Positions 26,008-37,744 of a stretch of DNA of 64,000 nucleotides are shown piece by piece. Position numbers and translations under genes: made by a program. The notes under the pieces are model-generated. The model searched no databases and had not been told where the DNA came from. It saw only the letters and a program-made list of their open reading frames with translations. This DNA is from Neodontobutis hainanensis (Eukaryota; Chordata; Actinopteri; Gobiiformes; Odontobutidae): the NCBI GenBank assembly GCA_024349245.1, contig JALDNG010000431.1, positions 92,307 through 156,306 of the forward strand, written 5' to 3'. How positions within the stretch are numbered: position 1 is the first letter of the stretch; every line of letters begins with the position of its first letter.

Positions 26008-28137
26008 CTAGTCCTTGTAAAACTGAATCAGTTTATCGACGTTGATTTCCAAACAAGAGCACACAGCTTGATGAATTTCAAAATTCTTCATAACACTGGG
26101 ATGAAGTAGGCCCATTAAACCCAGATACTGGTCATTTACCATAATTTTACAACAACGACGAGGGAAAAACATTTTTCCTAATTGTTTATCGACGATGTAC
26201 TATCCGTTTCGACGAGACGATAATTTGAATCTCCGCCGCACTCAAATGCCGCCTTTATTTTTATAGATTGCATAATTCTATCGAGAGCTCCGTGAATATA
26301 CTCAAACCCTCCCGTTACCCCGCAAAATATGATTGCTAAATTTCGTTGATTCTTTGCTTTTGTTGCTGGTATTATTTTATTTTTTACGTGAATCATCATC
26401 TTTCACAACAATATCAGAAACCTCAAAGAGTTTAATAGGAAATGGAGATTTCCTGTTGCTTGAAACTGTCTTTAAAAGACCGGGAAGAAGTGAATTTCGA
26501 ACACAGTTGTTCTCATATTGAGTATCTATCCGAATGGGAAGTTGGTTATCGAGCCTCTCGTTTTCATCCAAATCCAACCGAGTGACCATGTCAGCAAACG
26601 AACCCTTCAATGATAATAAAACGTTACCAAAATAAAACTCAAACTCTCGATGAAGCCTAAGTTCACCATTTCGAAACGAAGTAAATCGCTAAACCTATTT
26701 AAAAATATCAAAGTATATTAGAATATCTATACTCTAGATGAAGTCGTTGAAATTTTAGGGAAAGATTTCTGGATATTATTAAATCCAATCGATATGGCTG
26801 CATCTTCAAGGATATCAAAATTATGGATTATATCTGATTTATTACATTTATCAAACCATGTCTGTTTGGTGGTACCTCAACAATTATCTCATTCTCAAGC
26901 ACAGTTGTTAACAAGCCCATCTTTTCAGATTCATACAATGGTTATCGACGGTCAAACTAATTTAAACATACTTTTAAACTTGACACCAATATTTTGTTTA
27001 ACCATGATGAACCAACATTAAATACTTGTGGAGTTAAATCCTATATTAACTTAGATAAAAACAGGATAGATTTTCAAACCATTCTCTGTGATGATTTCAA
27101 CGGAACCAATACTAAATATTAAACCCGAACACTCACGTATGCTTTTCAGAACAATACTGAGAAAAACACGTAACTATAGAATTCAAAACAATTTTAGCCT
27201 AAATAATTTACATAACAACAACCTTGATTAAATCAGTTGCTGTGCATTCAATGAAAATATTCTTTGTGGACGTAGTGAGAAGGGATTTCCGACCTTTAAT
27301 TAAAAACCTTAAATACCGTTAATAATCGGAGGAAGCGATAAAATTACATTATTTGAATCAAGAACCACAGGATAATTTTCAAAATTTTCAATTATTGAAA
27401 CGTAATTCTTAAGATTTTTATTATTCTTAATAAATGTAAATATATACGCGATATTTTTCTAAAATCTCAAATGCATTGTATTCCTGATCCTTTTTGTTTT
27501 AAAAATATCATATACAAGAGTAAGTGTTTGGAATTTTATAAGTTCGGGGGGCATAGCTGTGTATGTGAATGGAGATGATATGGTGTCAAGATCATGAGTG
27601 CCAATGGAAACTAGGGTTCTTTTTCGGCAAATATTTTGATGCAATTTCTCCTGAAAATCGATGAAACTATCCAAGATTTCCTTGTTTAAATTTATATTAA
27701 AAAGGCACGCACAAACGCAGTACGGACGAATTTTTTCGACCTTGATTTAAAACAAAGAAAATACTTCTTTTGAAATGATTAACTTGTGTTTGGGCTTAAG
27801 AAGAGTAAAAGTAGGAGTGTTATAACTGTTTAGAGCATAAAAATTACTCGTTTAAGTACACATTCAAAAAGTGTGATAATCCTTCGAAGCAGAGTAATTC
27901 GCATCTAAATGATATAATGACCCTAACCTGTTGGCTGGAATTTCTATTTTAAATAATGTTTTTCCATTTTCAGTGACCTAATTGAAAAAATATATACTTA
28001 CAATTTCATCCAGTTCTAAACCATATTGAAAACAAATATCACTGAATTCATCATCGCCTATTATAGCTTTAAAGATTACTTAAATCCCTATTGAGTTGCT
28101 TAAAAAGGCGATTTTTGTCTATTGTCACACAAGGCAT
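26008..28137 (-). CDS. FARSB: Phenylalanine-tRNA ligase beta subunit, 18 exons with 22-28 nt introns
   Basis: Beta subunit of the cytosolic alpha2-beta2 enzyme that charges tRNA-Phe. Read from the ATG at 28135-28137 to TAG at 26008-26010. Removing 17 inserts (22-28 nt; examples 28058-28079, 27294-27316, 26366-26387, 26178-26200) gives an almost gap-free match to animal FARSB: FQYGLELDEI, IEIPANRCELLCFEGL, QEKLHQNICRKR, IGTHDLDTI, LSLPPIING, NIFIECTATD, VPPNRHDIIH, LLPGLLKT, KLFEVSDIVVKD, GALDRIMQSI and GLLHPSVMKNFE. About 576 residues (human 589). The B3/B4 core, B5 domain and catalytic-like C-terminal domain are all present. Two oddities: one missing base in the B5 segment (poly-A before MGLL), and one insert (26709-26732) that ends in TG instead of AG. 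I read it as functional. It is followed upstream by PSMA1 on the same strand. Confidence 0.95.
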
Positions 28138-29535
28138 GTTTGCCGTAATCTTGCGAGATTTTGCGAAAATTTTTATAATTAGGTTTAAGCTTATTTTAAC
28201 GAGAAACCCATTGATTCATATCTTACTGAAATCTGCATACATTTTAAAATGATCTCTCGTTTGTTATCGATTTATTTTATCATTTATTCGTAAATCCTTG
28301 TTCAAGGCGTAATTTTCATCAAATTATTTCTTTAAAATATTCAGATGTGACTAAATTGATGCAAAAGCAATCTGAAAACTTTTAACTAAGTTTAAAAAAC
28401 GTGAAAAACTCCTGAAATTTCGTATCGTTAATTTAATCCGAGTTAAAAGTAATTGGTTAATTAAATAACAAATATATCGCCATTAAATGCATTGTTAAAT
28501 GATTCAAAAAATATTGATTTATATGATTCTTTAAAATACGAATACATTAAAAAATGAATTAAATTCGTATTTGGATAAAAATCTCTTGTCACGCTTATAT
28601 TTTCAAAGGATTTAAATCTTTATTCGTGTATGCGAAAGAAATACCGATGATTCTCGTCAAAAATTTTTATCGGACCAAAAACAACTACTAAGAGAAACTT
28701 TTAAATTTATCTGATTTTACTCACAATAGATCGTGGCATGTGGCATTCAAACTAGATTTTGCGAGAATTAAGATGATTTCGAACTTGGATGGTAGAAAAT
28801 TTGAATTAAGTTGATAACATTTGACAAATTGTACATCTGTTCTAACTTCATAATTAAAGAGAATGCGGGTACTAAGATATATTTTTAATTCAAAATAAAA
28901 TCTGTAAGCACTCTAATAAAGCTAATAATGCGAAAAAGATTCATTACATATAATTTTTTCTTGTCACAACTTCTGAAAAAACTACATTAATTTAATGATT
29001 TAACTTTGAAGCCAAAAATTATTTTACGAGCTCGATAAATGACTCAACGAAAAATAAATTATTTAAAAACATAAAAATAACATATAAATTAATTTAAATT
29101 AAGCTACTGGTTAATTAATTACTATTTCGAGCAGAGAAATGAAAAATATGGTTGGTTGCAATAGATCTCATAAATTTCATAAGGCTCAACAACTTAAGTT
29201 AGGTATGACAAAATCGAGCAAAACTCAGAGATCAATTATATATCCACATTATAATTTTAAAATAAATTATTCAAATATCACAGACTTCTAACAACTAAAT
29301 TTTACATAATTTCGAGAAAAGCTAGCTGAAAATGTGAAAATTATATTTATAAAATTAAGCTTCAAAATATACTAAAAATATAACTGTATAAAAAATAGTA
29401 ACGTGATTGGACATATTTTTTAAATGAATAAAATAAATAGGCATTGAAAAAATTTATGAATAAGATAAATGGGATGATTATGTTTGTATCTGTGTCTGAG
29501 GTGTAATAGACGATCGCTGAAGTGAGTTTTTTGGT
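28138..29535. other. Intergenic A+T-rich DNA between FARSB and PSMA1
   Basis: Upstream of FARSB, downstream of PSMA1. Very A+T-rich, no gene seen. The uncertain 3' end of PSMA1 may extend to about 29420. Confidence 0.55.
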
Positions 29536-30530
29536 TTACATCGCCGCTTCTTTGATTTCTTTCTGGAAATCCGAGATTTGTCAGCTAAAATAGTTAAAGT
29601 GTCAAACCTGTTCCAGAACAAAAGACTCGTCACATATTTTAAAAGGAGTATTTTCACCAACGATTGCTAAACCACAGTTCTTCAGTAACTTAGTTCAGAA
29701 AACCTTTTCGGTCAAAGCAACGTCATTAGGCAGGGATTCAAACATTGATAGAATCGAATGTTTGATCAGTTCGTCAATCGTGGCTAAATAATCAAAAACT
29801 TAAACAATCATGGAATTTTTCCATGTTTTTCTCAAGGTAAGTTTTGGCACTCTTCATAGTAACAGTGATTACCTGAGAACGAGATCCAATTGACATCGCA
29901 ATACAGCTGTAATAGTTTGCTGATGGACAGAGTTGATAAAGATGAGGACCTTGCTCCTATGATTGTAAATAGCTTCTACGTCATAAGCGGCCAGTAACAT
30001 CCCGACCCCGTATGGTCTCTGTCCGTAATGCATAGTCGGCTTGTGCATCCCTAATTCGCAAACTTTCTAACTGTCTGCAACCATTAAAACAAGTCGATGT
30101 GCTGGAAGTGGTGAAGAATATGAATATTGATGATTGTCGCAAACTTCCCGCATATATTGACTAAATGAAAAAGCAAATATACGATAGAACTCTTGCATCA
30201 CATGTTATGCCTGAAACTGCAACTCCAGCGTGCGAGTCGATTTCGTAGAGTTTATTCTGATGAACAGAAAAGTCATCATTCGGGCGCTAAAGATGTGTGC
30301 AATGTCTAACCTTGAAGCCAGCAAGAACAACGTGAGTCTTAGATTTGATTCCAATTGTAACACTACCCTTTTGTGAGTTCATCTATAAACCTGTTTGACT
30401 GCTTCCATAGCATACTCGATTTGATGTATTCGCCCCTAGTTCATACATTATTTATACTTGCGGGCTGAACATTGCAACATCATGATCATATTGACTTCTA
30501 TACTTAAATATTTTTATGCAAAATTACCAT
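29536..30530 (-). CDS. PSMA1: 20S proteasome alpha-type subunit 1, 12 exons with 21-25 nt introns
   Basis: Alpha-ring subunit of the 20S proteasome core. The start codon (30528-30530) forms an exon of its own. A 25-nt intron (30503-30527) follows it, and the next exon reads YRSQYDHDV as in other PSMA1. After removing ten further inserts of 21-24 nt the match is almost gap-free: FSPQGRIHQIEYAMEAVKQ (proteasome alpha signature), KSKTHVVLAGFKR, GITCDARVLSQYMRE, HYGQRPYGVG, CPSANYYSCIAMSIGSRSQ and IVGENTPFKIC. The core is certain down to 29608. The tail is not: a 45-nt last intron gives about 240 residues ending EIKEAAM (stop 29536-29538), whereas a 23-nt intron gives a longer basic tail ending near 29420. 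Human PSMA1 has 263 residues. No frameshift is needed anywhere in the core. Confidence 0.93.
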
Positions 30531-31879
30531 GATCTTTATTAATAGACGTCGCGTGCGCACAATTGAATATGTCCGGAAAATTTTAATTCATGTTTTAACG
30601 CGGTTTGCTATTCAAACTCATTTTAAGTTTTCATATTTTGATATCGGGCTACAAAATATTCAAACAAAAAGTTCTGTTCAAGGCGTCTATATTTATTTTA
30701 TTCGATTTGAAAGGTTATCATATTTATAGGACACTTAATTCTTCAGACGCTCGTTTAAACGGGGGCTTAAAAATTATAATGTTTGAAAAATAAAGTTTAA
30801 CGTATTTTGATTTATTATTTTATCTTAACCCACGAAACTCATTCCGTTTCATATGATCGTTACAATAATAACTCATGTGAATAGATAATAAAAAATAAAT
30901 ATTTTCTTTAAACCAAAGAAATAACTTTCACCGCAAATCACAAATGTCACCATTTATGTTTAACTGGTCATATTTTCATTTTATTTATATAAACCTATTA
31001 CAAATAGGATTCATTATCTTCAACGTTCAAACCATACACAACTTTAGATTTGACTAGTTATTGAATTATTTTATCCTCGTGTCTCGAGAATCATCGGTTT
31101 TAAAATCATGTAAAACATTTAAAATTCTGGAAATTTAAAATATTTCAACGTTACAACACAACTATCTTGAAAAAATTATTGATTTTATTTTATACAATAA
31201 CGTTAAAATTAGTTTTCTGTTCAAATTTGAAAATTATCACAATTTCTGGAATAATTATTTCTTCAGATATTCAAATTAAATAAATGTCAAATCTAACAAG
31301 ATTCCACGAATCGAGATTTTTTGAACATATACGCAATCTATAATTCGCTTTGTCTACAAATACGGTGTTAGGAATGTTCCAACATTCACATTCTTCTGTT
31401 TTCTGCATTAAAATAGTAAATTCACATTCTAAGAGAGACGACATTTTTATAGATTCTATAAAAAATGTTATTTGATTGAAACTTTCCTTTAGCGATAAAA
31501 TAGAAACACAGATACAAACTTATTGTTTTTACAACTAAGTATCGTATAAATTGGATGATCATATTAAAGAAATAGCTTTTTTTGAAATTAAGCCATTTAT
31601 AAATTATTTGAAAAGTTTTCAACTTCCATTATTGAAATTTGGCTTTAAATATAAGCGTATTTTTATCTTCGAAGTTTTTTAAAACTACTGATTTTCCGAA
31701 CATTAACGATAATAATTTCATCCAATAAATGGTTTTCTGTAAAACGATACACAATCTGATATTTTAACAGAAAAATTAAATAATCATTCCACAACGTAAA
31801 AATAAAGATATTGCCTTTTATTTTTTTACGCGCAATCTCGTAGTTATCGGCTTGTGTGATTGATTCGGTATAAATAGAT
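30531..31879. other. Intergenic region between PSMA1 (-) and RPL8 (+), divergent
   Basis: Must hold the promoters of both flanking genes. Extremely A+T-rich. Frames at 30529-30793 and 31422-31622 look like chance ORFs. The last 20 bases before the RPL8 ATG contain a TATAAAT-like element (about 31869), too close to the start codon to be its TATA box unless the 5' UTR is almost absent. Confidence 0.5.
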
Positions 31880-32659
31880 ATGGGTAGAGTTATTAGAGCA
31901 CAGCGAAAAGGAGCCAGTAGAGTATATAAAGCAAAGGTTTGCAAGCGTGTTGGGGCGCCCAAGCTTAGAATTAACGATTTCTCTGAACGAAATGGATACA
32001 TTCGAGGGAAGATCACTAATATTGTCCATGATCCGGCCCGTGGGGCCCCTTTAGCTATTGTACATTTCCGTGATCCTTACAGATACAAGATCCGAAAAGA
32101 AATTTTCATCGCCACTGAAGGGATGTACACTGGGCAATATGTTTATTGTGGTCGAAAAGCTTCCCTACATACGGGTAATACTCTTCCTCTCCAGAGCATT
32201 CCCGAAGGTACTACTGTCTGCAACATCGAGATGAATCACGGTGATAGGGGGAAGCTTATTCGAACGAGTGGCACGTATGGCACTGTTATTACTCATAACA
32301 AAGAAAATGGTACAACTCGTGTGAAGCTGCCAAGTGGAATCAAGAAGGTATTGTCTTCACTGAATCGCGCTACTATTGGAATAGTTGCTGGTGGTGGAAG
32401 AATCGATAAGCCACTTCTTAAGGCTGGTCGGGCTTATTACAAGTATAAAGCCAAGAGCAGGGTATTCCCACGTGTACGTGGTGTGGCAATGAATCCTGTT
32501 GATCATCCTCATGGTGGTGGAAACCATCAACACATTGGTTTCCCGTCAACTGTCAGTCGAAATGCACCTCCTGGTCGTAAAGTTGGGCTAATTGCTGCCA
32601 GAAGAACCGGACGTGTTCGATCCACCGCGAAGAAGGTTGTTTCTAATGCCGCTTCGTAG
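31880..32659 (+). CDS. RPL8: 60S ribosomal protein L8 (uL2)
   Basis: Large-subunit protein uL2, essential for subunit joining and the peptidyl-transferase region. The 259-residue frame is uninterrupted and matches the family from MGRVIRAQRKG to GLIAARRTGRVR (human has 257). Key features: the RNA-binding OB-fold and SH3-like halves, VVAGGGRIDK-type loop (IVAGGGRIDKPLLKAGRAYY), RVRGVAMNPVDHPHGGGNHQ, and the conserved histidine of NHQHIG. In human RPL8 this histidine (His216) is hydroxylated by the oxygenase NO66. The C-terminal tail is short, Lys/Ala rich. Unlike most genes in this window it has no intron, and codon use is less A+T-biased, as usual for a highly expressed gene. A polyadenylation hexamer follows at 32771. 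Confidence 0.99.
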   Translation: MGRVIRAQRKGASRVYKAKVCKRVGAPKLRINDFSERNGYIRGKITNIVHDPARGAPLAIVHFRDPYRYKIRKEIFIATEGMYTGQYVYCGRKASLHTGNTLPLQSIPEGTTVCNIEMNHGDRGKLIRTSGTYGTVITHNKENGTTRVKLPSGIKKVLSSLNRATIGIVAGGGRIDKPLLKAGRAYYKYKAKSRVFPRVRGVAMNPVDHPHGGGNHQHIGFPSTVSRNAPPGRKVGLIAARRTGRVRSTAKKVVSNAAS

Positions 32660-32770
32660 ATGTACTAATTTATTTTTTACCAAACAATTTAATATTTTTG
32701 AAGTGATACTTAGTTACATTTAATTTTTGCATGTAAGTGTTGAATGTCTCCAAGTTCTCTCATATATTAT

Positions 32771-32776
32771 AATAAA
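32771..32776 (+). promoter_or_regulatory. Polyadenylation signal of RPL8
   Basis: AATAAA 112 bp past the RPL8 stop codon, the first canonical hexamer downstream. Confidence 0.5.
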
Positions 32777-35700
32777 TTTAACGTTTTTATTATGTTTAAA
32801 ATGATAATTTAAGCTGTGTTTAAACTAATCGGTTTGTTTTATGTAGCTTATATGCATACTTTTATGAGGGTTTGTGAAATTACTTAAATGAATCATACAG
32901 ATAGGTTTATAATTTTCTGTTCTTTATATTATATAGATTTTAAACCTCGATTACCAATCGGAATCACCTGTTTTTGTCTTAAACAGTTCATGTTGTTTTA
33001 CTGATTTTAATTCGTTGAACGAGGTCGCGATTTTAATTCAATTCAATTCAATGATTTTTTAGTGTTCTTTTATTTCAGGTTAAAAGCTGTTAAAGAAATT
33101 GTTAACACTTTTTTTTTAATTTCCTAATGTTCAGCGACAATTCTCATTTATCGTGTTTTTATTTTTGAAATTCTCAACAGTTTGAGCCGTTAGTCGTTAA
33201 TTCATTTGTTCTAAAAAGCTACTTTCCCGTAAAGAAGAGTTATTTTTAAAGATTATGTGTGACGCGTGTTGATTATATTTGTAACAAATTTCTCTAAAAT
33301 ACTGTTAAAATATTTATCTTTTCTTTAGTAGGATGTTCCTCATGTAAGGGATTAATGTTTTTCTTAGTTTTATTTGGGATTTTCGAAGTGCTATTTTTTC
33401 AAAATTGAGCTAATTTACACGTTTATTAAAGGTTTAATACGTTATGGTGTATTTTTTATGCTCAGCGAGATTATATAATTGTATTTAAAATTAAAAACCC
33501 AAAAAAATTCCGCATTAATACAACAGAAAAATGTAACTTTAAACATAATGGCACAATGTCAGTCATGATATTCGTTTTTTTTCTTGTAAGTTAAAAGAAG
33601 AGTTCGTTTAAATTTTATTTTTCCTTCATAATAACTTCACGGAAATTATGATTTTGGATATTTTTTGTGTTCCTGAATAATAATAATAACAATAGGCACG
33701 CAGTCTCTTAATTCGATGTCATTTTGCGGTCGATATTGGCATGTGCGAGATCGATGTTGGCTAAATACCTTGGTAAAAAATAACTCACACTTTTTCTTCA
33801 TGTTATTTTTATCGAGTAGACACCAGTTTACTTTCTTGACTGCACGGAAAGAAAGAGGCTTTCAGAAAGCGCCTCTTCATGCTTCGCGCATTGATATGGT
33901 TGTATTATTTGGGAAAAATCGATGTGTTAAATGAAATAAGAAAAGAATTATATCATCTTGCGGCGCGCATTTGTTTTATAATTATGCAGCCAGTGAGAAA
34001 ATTTATTGTCCATTTAAATAAATATGTGGCGATCCATTATACAGCCAAAGAAGATTTTTCAACGATTTACTCATTTTAGAACTTTAAAGCTTACGATATT
34101 ATAGAAAATGAGAAAACGCCAATTAAAGCCGTCGCTGTAGTTGACATTTGTATTTCTTCGACATTCCTGTAATCTCTACTATAAAAATGGAGTCCTATTT
34201 TATTACATATTGTAGGTTTCTACGAATTGTGTTATCTATGGTCATTGTCTTTCTCAGTTATTATAGAATATCGATCGATAACTTAGCTGTTTCAATCGGT
34301 CAAGTTGAATAAAACTGGGCCAATTACAGAGACATAACCATATTTTTTAAAAATGATATAACTTCAAAAACAATACGACTAATAGTTGATGAGAAGGCAA
34401 AGACTTTATCGACGAACTTTTATTCAATTAAACGCAATATCAAAACTTTGAAATTAGACACCAAGATAAAGATTACCCATGAACAAATTATTGTCTGAGA
34501 ATGACCATCAGATTATAATATCAAAATCGTATGCTCAGAAGTTGGATTAGGTTATATCTTCTATTTTGTGTTGGAAAAGCGAAAAAAGTTCAAGTATATG
34601 TTCAAAATTATTCGAAAATGGACATAATTTCAACCAAAAGTCCATATCATAAAAACTTTATGCTTAGTTTGAATGGAAAAGGAATTCATATCTGTTTATG
34701 TTGATGAAAATAAAATACTGATAAAAGACGAGATTTGTTTAAATATGCTGATTATAGAAGATGTTCTTGTTTCTGCAAATATTGTCAGAGATATCTTGTC
34801 AGCTTTAAAGAGAAGTTAAATAGGATGAGGTTAGTTCCTGCTTTGGGGATCAGGGAGAGAATTTTTGGTTCGAAGGCGGTATATGCTCGTTCACATTGGT
34901 GTTTTTAAACAGAAAATTATGTCAACATCTTTCTTTCCATTGACAAATCGGCGTTCTTTATGATTAGCCGGTGAGATAGAAGCAGAATTGCATCTAGGTC
35001 ATATGTATGCCACTCTATACCAGCAGTATGAATTACAAATATTAATGTGCGCAGATGTCATAAATTAAGAATGGTATTGTGTATCATGAGAAATACGGAA
35101 GGCTAATAAAAGTGAAGTTTTTAAGGGGTATATCAGAAAAGTCATGAAAGGTTACTTCGACAAAATAAATCTTTCCTATTTTATTCTTGAATAATCCTTT
35201 AATTCGCAATTCTTGAGTCATGTAAGAATACGACAAATGTTACGGCCTATATAATTTGACGTGATGACCTGCTGTAAGTTTTTAAATCAACGGATAATGT
35301 ATCTTGTGTTTGAAGAAGTTCAATAATTCGTGATGATGAATAACTTCACAAAAGAATTAATAAGGTTAATAGGAGAAATATGAATGAATCACTCTTAATC
35401 AATGTTCAAGATTTTTCTCTTAACGTTTGCATTTTTTAAATCGTTCCCTTTTAAAAAAAATTATTGAGTAAATTAAATTCTCTGTAAATTATCCTTTCAG
35501 CTTTGAAGTTGAAAAAATTGATTGCAACAAAATTTTGAACGGAACATTTTCCTTCGTGGGCTAATTACGCAGACTCTAAATATTATTCCAGTTTATCATC
35601 ATTTTTCTGGTATATCAGGATGATTCAAACTCGGGCGGACATTTACCTAGGTAGATTACATTTACATATGTTCTCTCATCTGAATCTGCCAGATGGGGTT

Positions 35701-37744
35701 CAACTCAGAAAGGCTGTGTTGAATAGATTGCTCAAGTGTCAGGTAGTGCTACGATTGAACTTATTAAAATTCTTGACCATTTCTAATGGTTCAAGAATGC
35801 TACAAAAATTTGAAGCCGCTCGCACACTTGGTGGTCGCCATTAGCGAAGGGCTGATGACTTATACACAAACGGACAAAGGTATCACTGATTACATGGGTT
35901 TGCTACTTAAATGCATTTTATTTTTGTCTCCATTTTGAAAAAAAGTATAATTGATAATTCATCGCAACTCCCACATCATGAACATCATCCATCTGGCTGT
36001 TTATCCCTGCCTGAAGCTTTCAATTCGGCTAACATTAACTTTGACAGAGTAACCTCAATCAACTAATTTTGGACGCTACTCTACGTTGAATTCAGTATCT
36101 CTCAAAAATTCATTGAATGTGTAATTCTCAAAATTCTTTAAGTATCGAAATTCAACAAGGCTGTTAGCTTCTCTAATAATCTTACGTGGCATATAGCTGA
36201 TCAACGGCTGTGTTTCCTGTGATCACGTTTTCAGAAAACTACATCTATCGAAGCAATCGACATTCCTCACAACTTACTCTTCAACGACATAAGAAAGGAA
36301 TCTTGAGCAAAAAGGTGTGAATGATAATCTCAATACATACTCCACCGTCTGCTACAAAGTCGTAAATATAGTTACCGTTTACCAACTAAATCGCTTTATT
36401 GCGTTTATTAACCTTTCTTTTCACACTGTGTGCACTATGTTTTCGCTAAATCGATTTCGACGACCCTTATCTTACCCTACTCTTCTCTTACACTTTCAAT
36501 TTATACTTCTGAAAGTCCCTTACAAGTGCCAAGCCAGATCAATGTCCTCGAAACCCAGATTTATCACATATATTTAAACAGCGACCTTATTTATCCGCTT
36601 CAAGATTTTCTGACTAATTCCCGCCTTTGCGAGTTCCAAAGCTCTGCGCAACCGCGAAACTCCTAACCAGGAGAGTACCACCGGTACTCAAATGGCATAC
36701 AAGACAAAATTTATGGGCTCTTCTTGTTAAGCATGTGGTTTCGCTCACTGAGTCTTGCGGTCGTTTAATACTCGCCAAAGTAGTTTCTTAAGTAGCTTCT
36801 TTGTGCCATTAACTTTTTGTAAGTAGGCTTTTAAGAAATATTAAGATGAGGTCAACTCAAGCCCACTACTGATTCCATGAATCTTCAGCTAGTTATACAT
36901 TAAGTCTATGGTACCATTTATGTTCATGGTTACATTTAGGATAGTTTCGAGTTGATATATAATTGATTTACATTGTACTTTGTGATGTTTGATAATTTTT
37001 TTACTTATTGTGAAAAACTAAGTATTAGATAAATATTCCGTCCCTTCACATGAATTTTTTTTAATTTTTGCATTAAACACTAGTGTAAACTATAATATGA
37101 TTAGTTTTATTATCCGATATGTACGCGTTCACATAGACTAACTTTCATGATCTGAATGTTGGCAAAAAAATTAAAATTCACTTCTGCATACAATCTGTCA
37201 GTGAAATTTTAAGACCAACCAACTATCCTATCAAAAAGAGTTTACAAAAATTAATGAGCAGTTTCTTGAGGAAGTTAAACTATTTTGGAAGAGCTCCGAT
37301 TTGTAGAACCACCACAACACCGTTCCTATTTGAAAGAAACTGATTCAATATTTCTAACTGCATTCTATTCAAAGCAGTCTCCTTTGTATCTAACAGGGAG
37401 ATAGATTAGTAGAGGTGCTTTTGAACCATTCGTGTATTTTCAACGGAACTCGCGTCTCAACATAGTTGTAAAATATCTTGTTTATCGAATAACCCAAATG
37501 TCGGATTGAAAATTAAAAATAGATGAATACAAAAATTAAAATTTTGATCAGTAACCAAATTTACATGCGAACACCATTTACAAAACAAAATTATGTAACA
37601 AGGATACGCCAAATAATCTAAAAATAAACCGGCACAATCGCGGTTATTGATACTCTTAACATGTATTAAGAGTGAAAAAAACTAGATTAAAATGATTTGC
37701 GAATGAGGAATTAAAATGGAAAAATAAAATACTTCTAAATTTTT
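32777..37744. other. Five-kilobase stretch with coding-like fragments but no identified gene
   Basis: Open, protein-like but unrecognised frames occur at 33879-34079 (LRALIWLYYLGKID), about 34305-34500 (VDEKAKTLSTNFYSIKRN), about 34673-34820 (MEKEFISVYVDENKILIKD) and 35620-35844. They lie on the plus strand, have no shared frame and no convincing splice chain. Decayed transposable elements are the likeliest explanation. A small perfect hairpin (GAGGC/GCCTC stem) sits near 33855-33877. Confidence 0.4.
35618..35644 (+). repeat. Short segment shared with 11918-11943
   Basis: GGATGATTCAAACTCGGG then CGGACATTT, the second copy of the segment described at 11918. The surrounding kilobase (35.6-36.7 kb) is less A+T-rich than the neighbourhood and may be an old element. 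Confidence 0.3.

Noticed and set aside
26794..27021. Plus-strand ORF of 75 codons
   Set aside because: Antisense to exons and introns of FARSB. No family resemblance.
33851..34079. Possible DEAH-helicase fragment (ALIWLYYLGKID followed by KFIVHLNKY)
   Set aside because: Only a vague resemblance to the ratchet domain, no neighbouring helicase motifs or splice chain.
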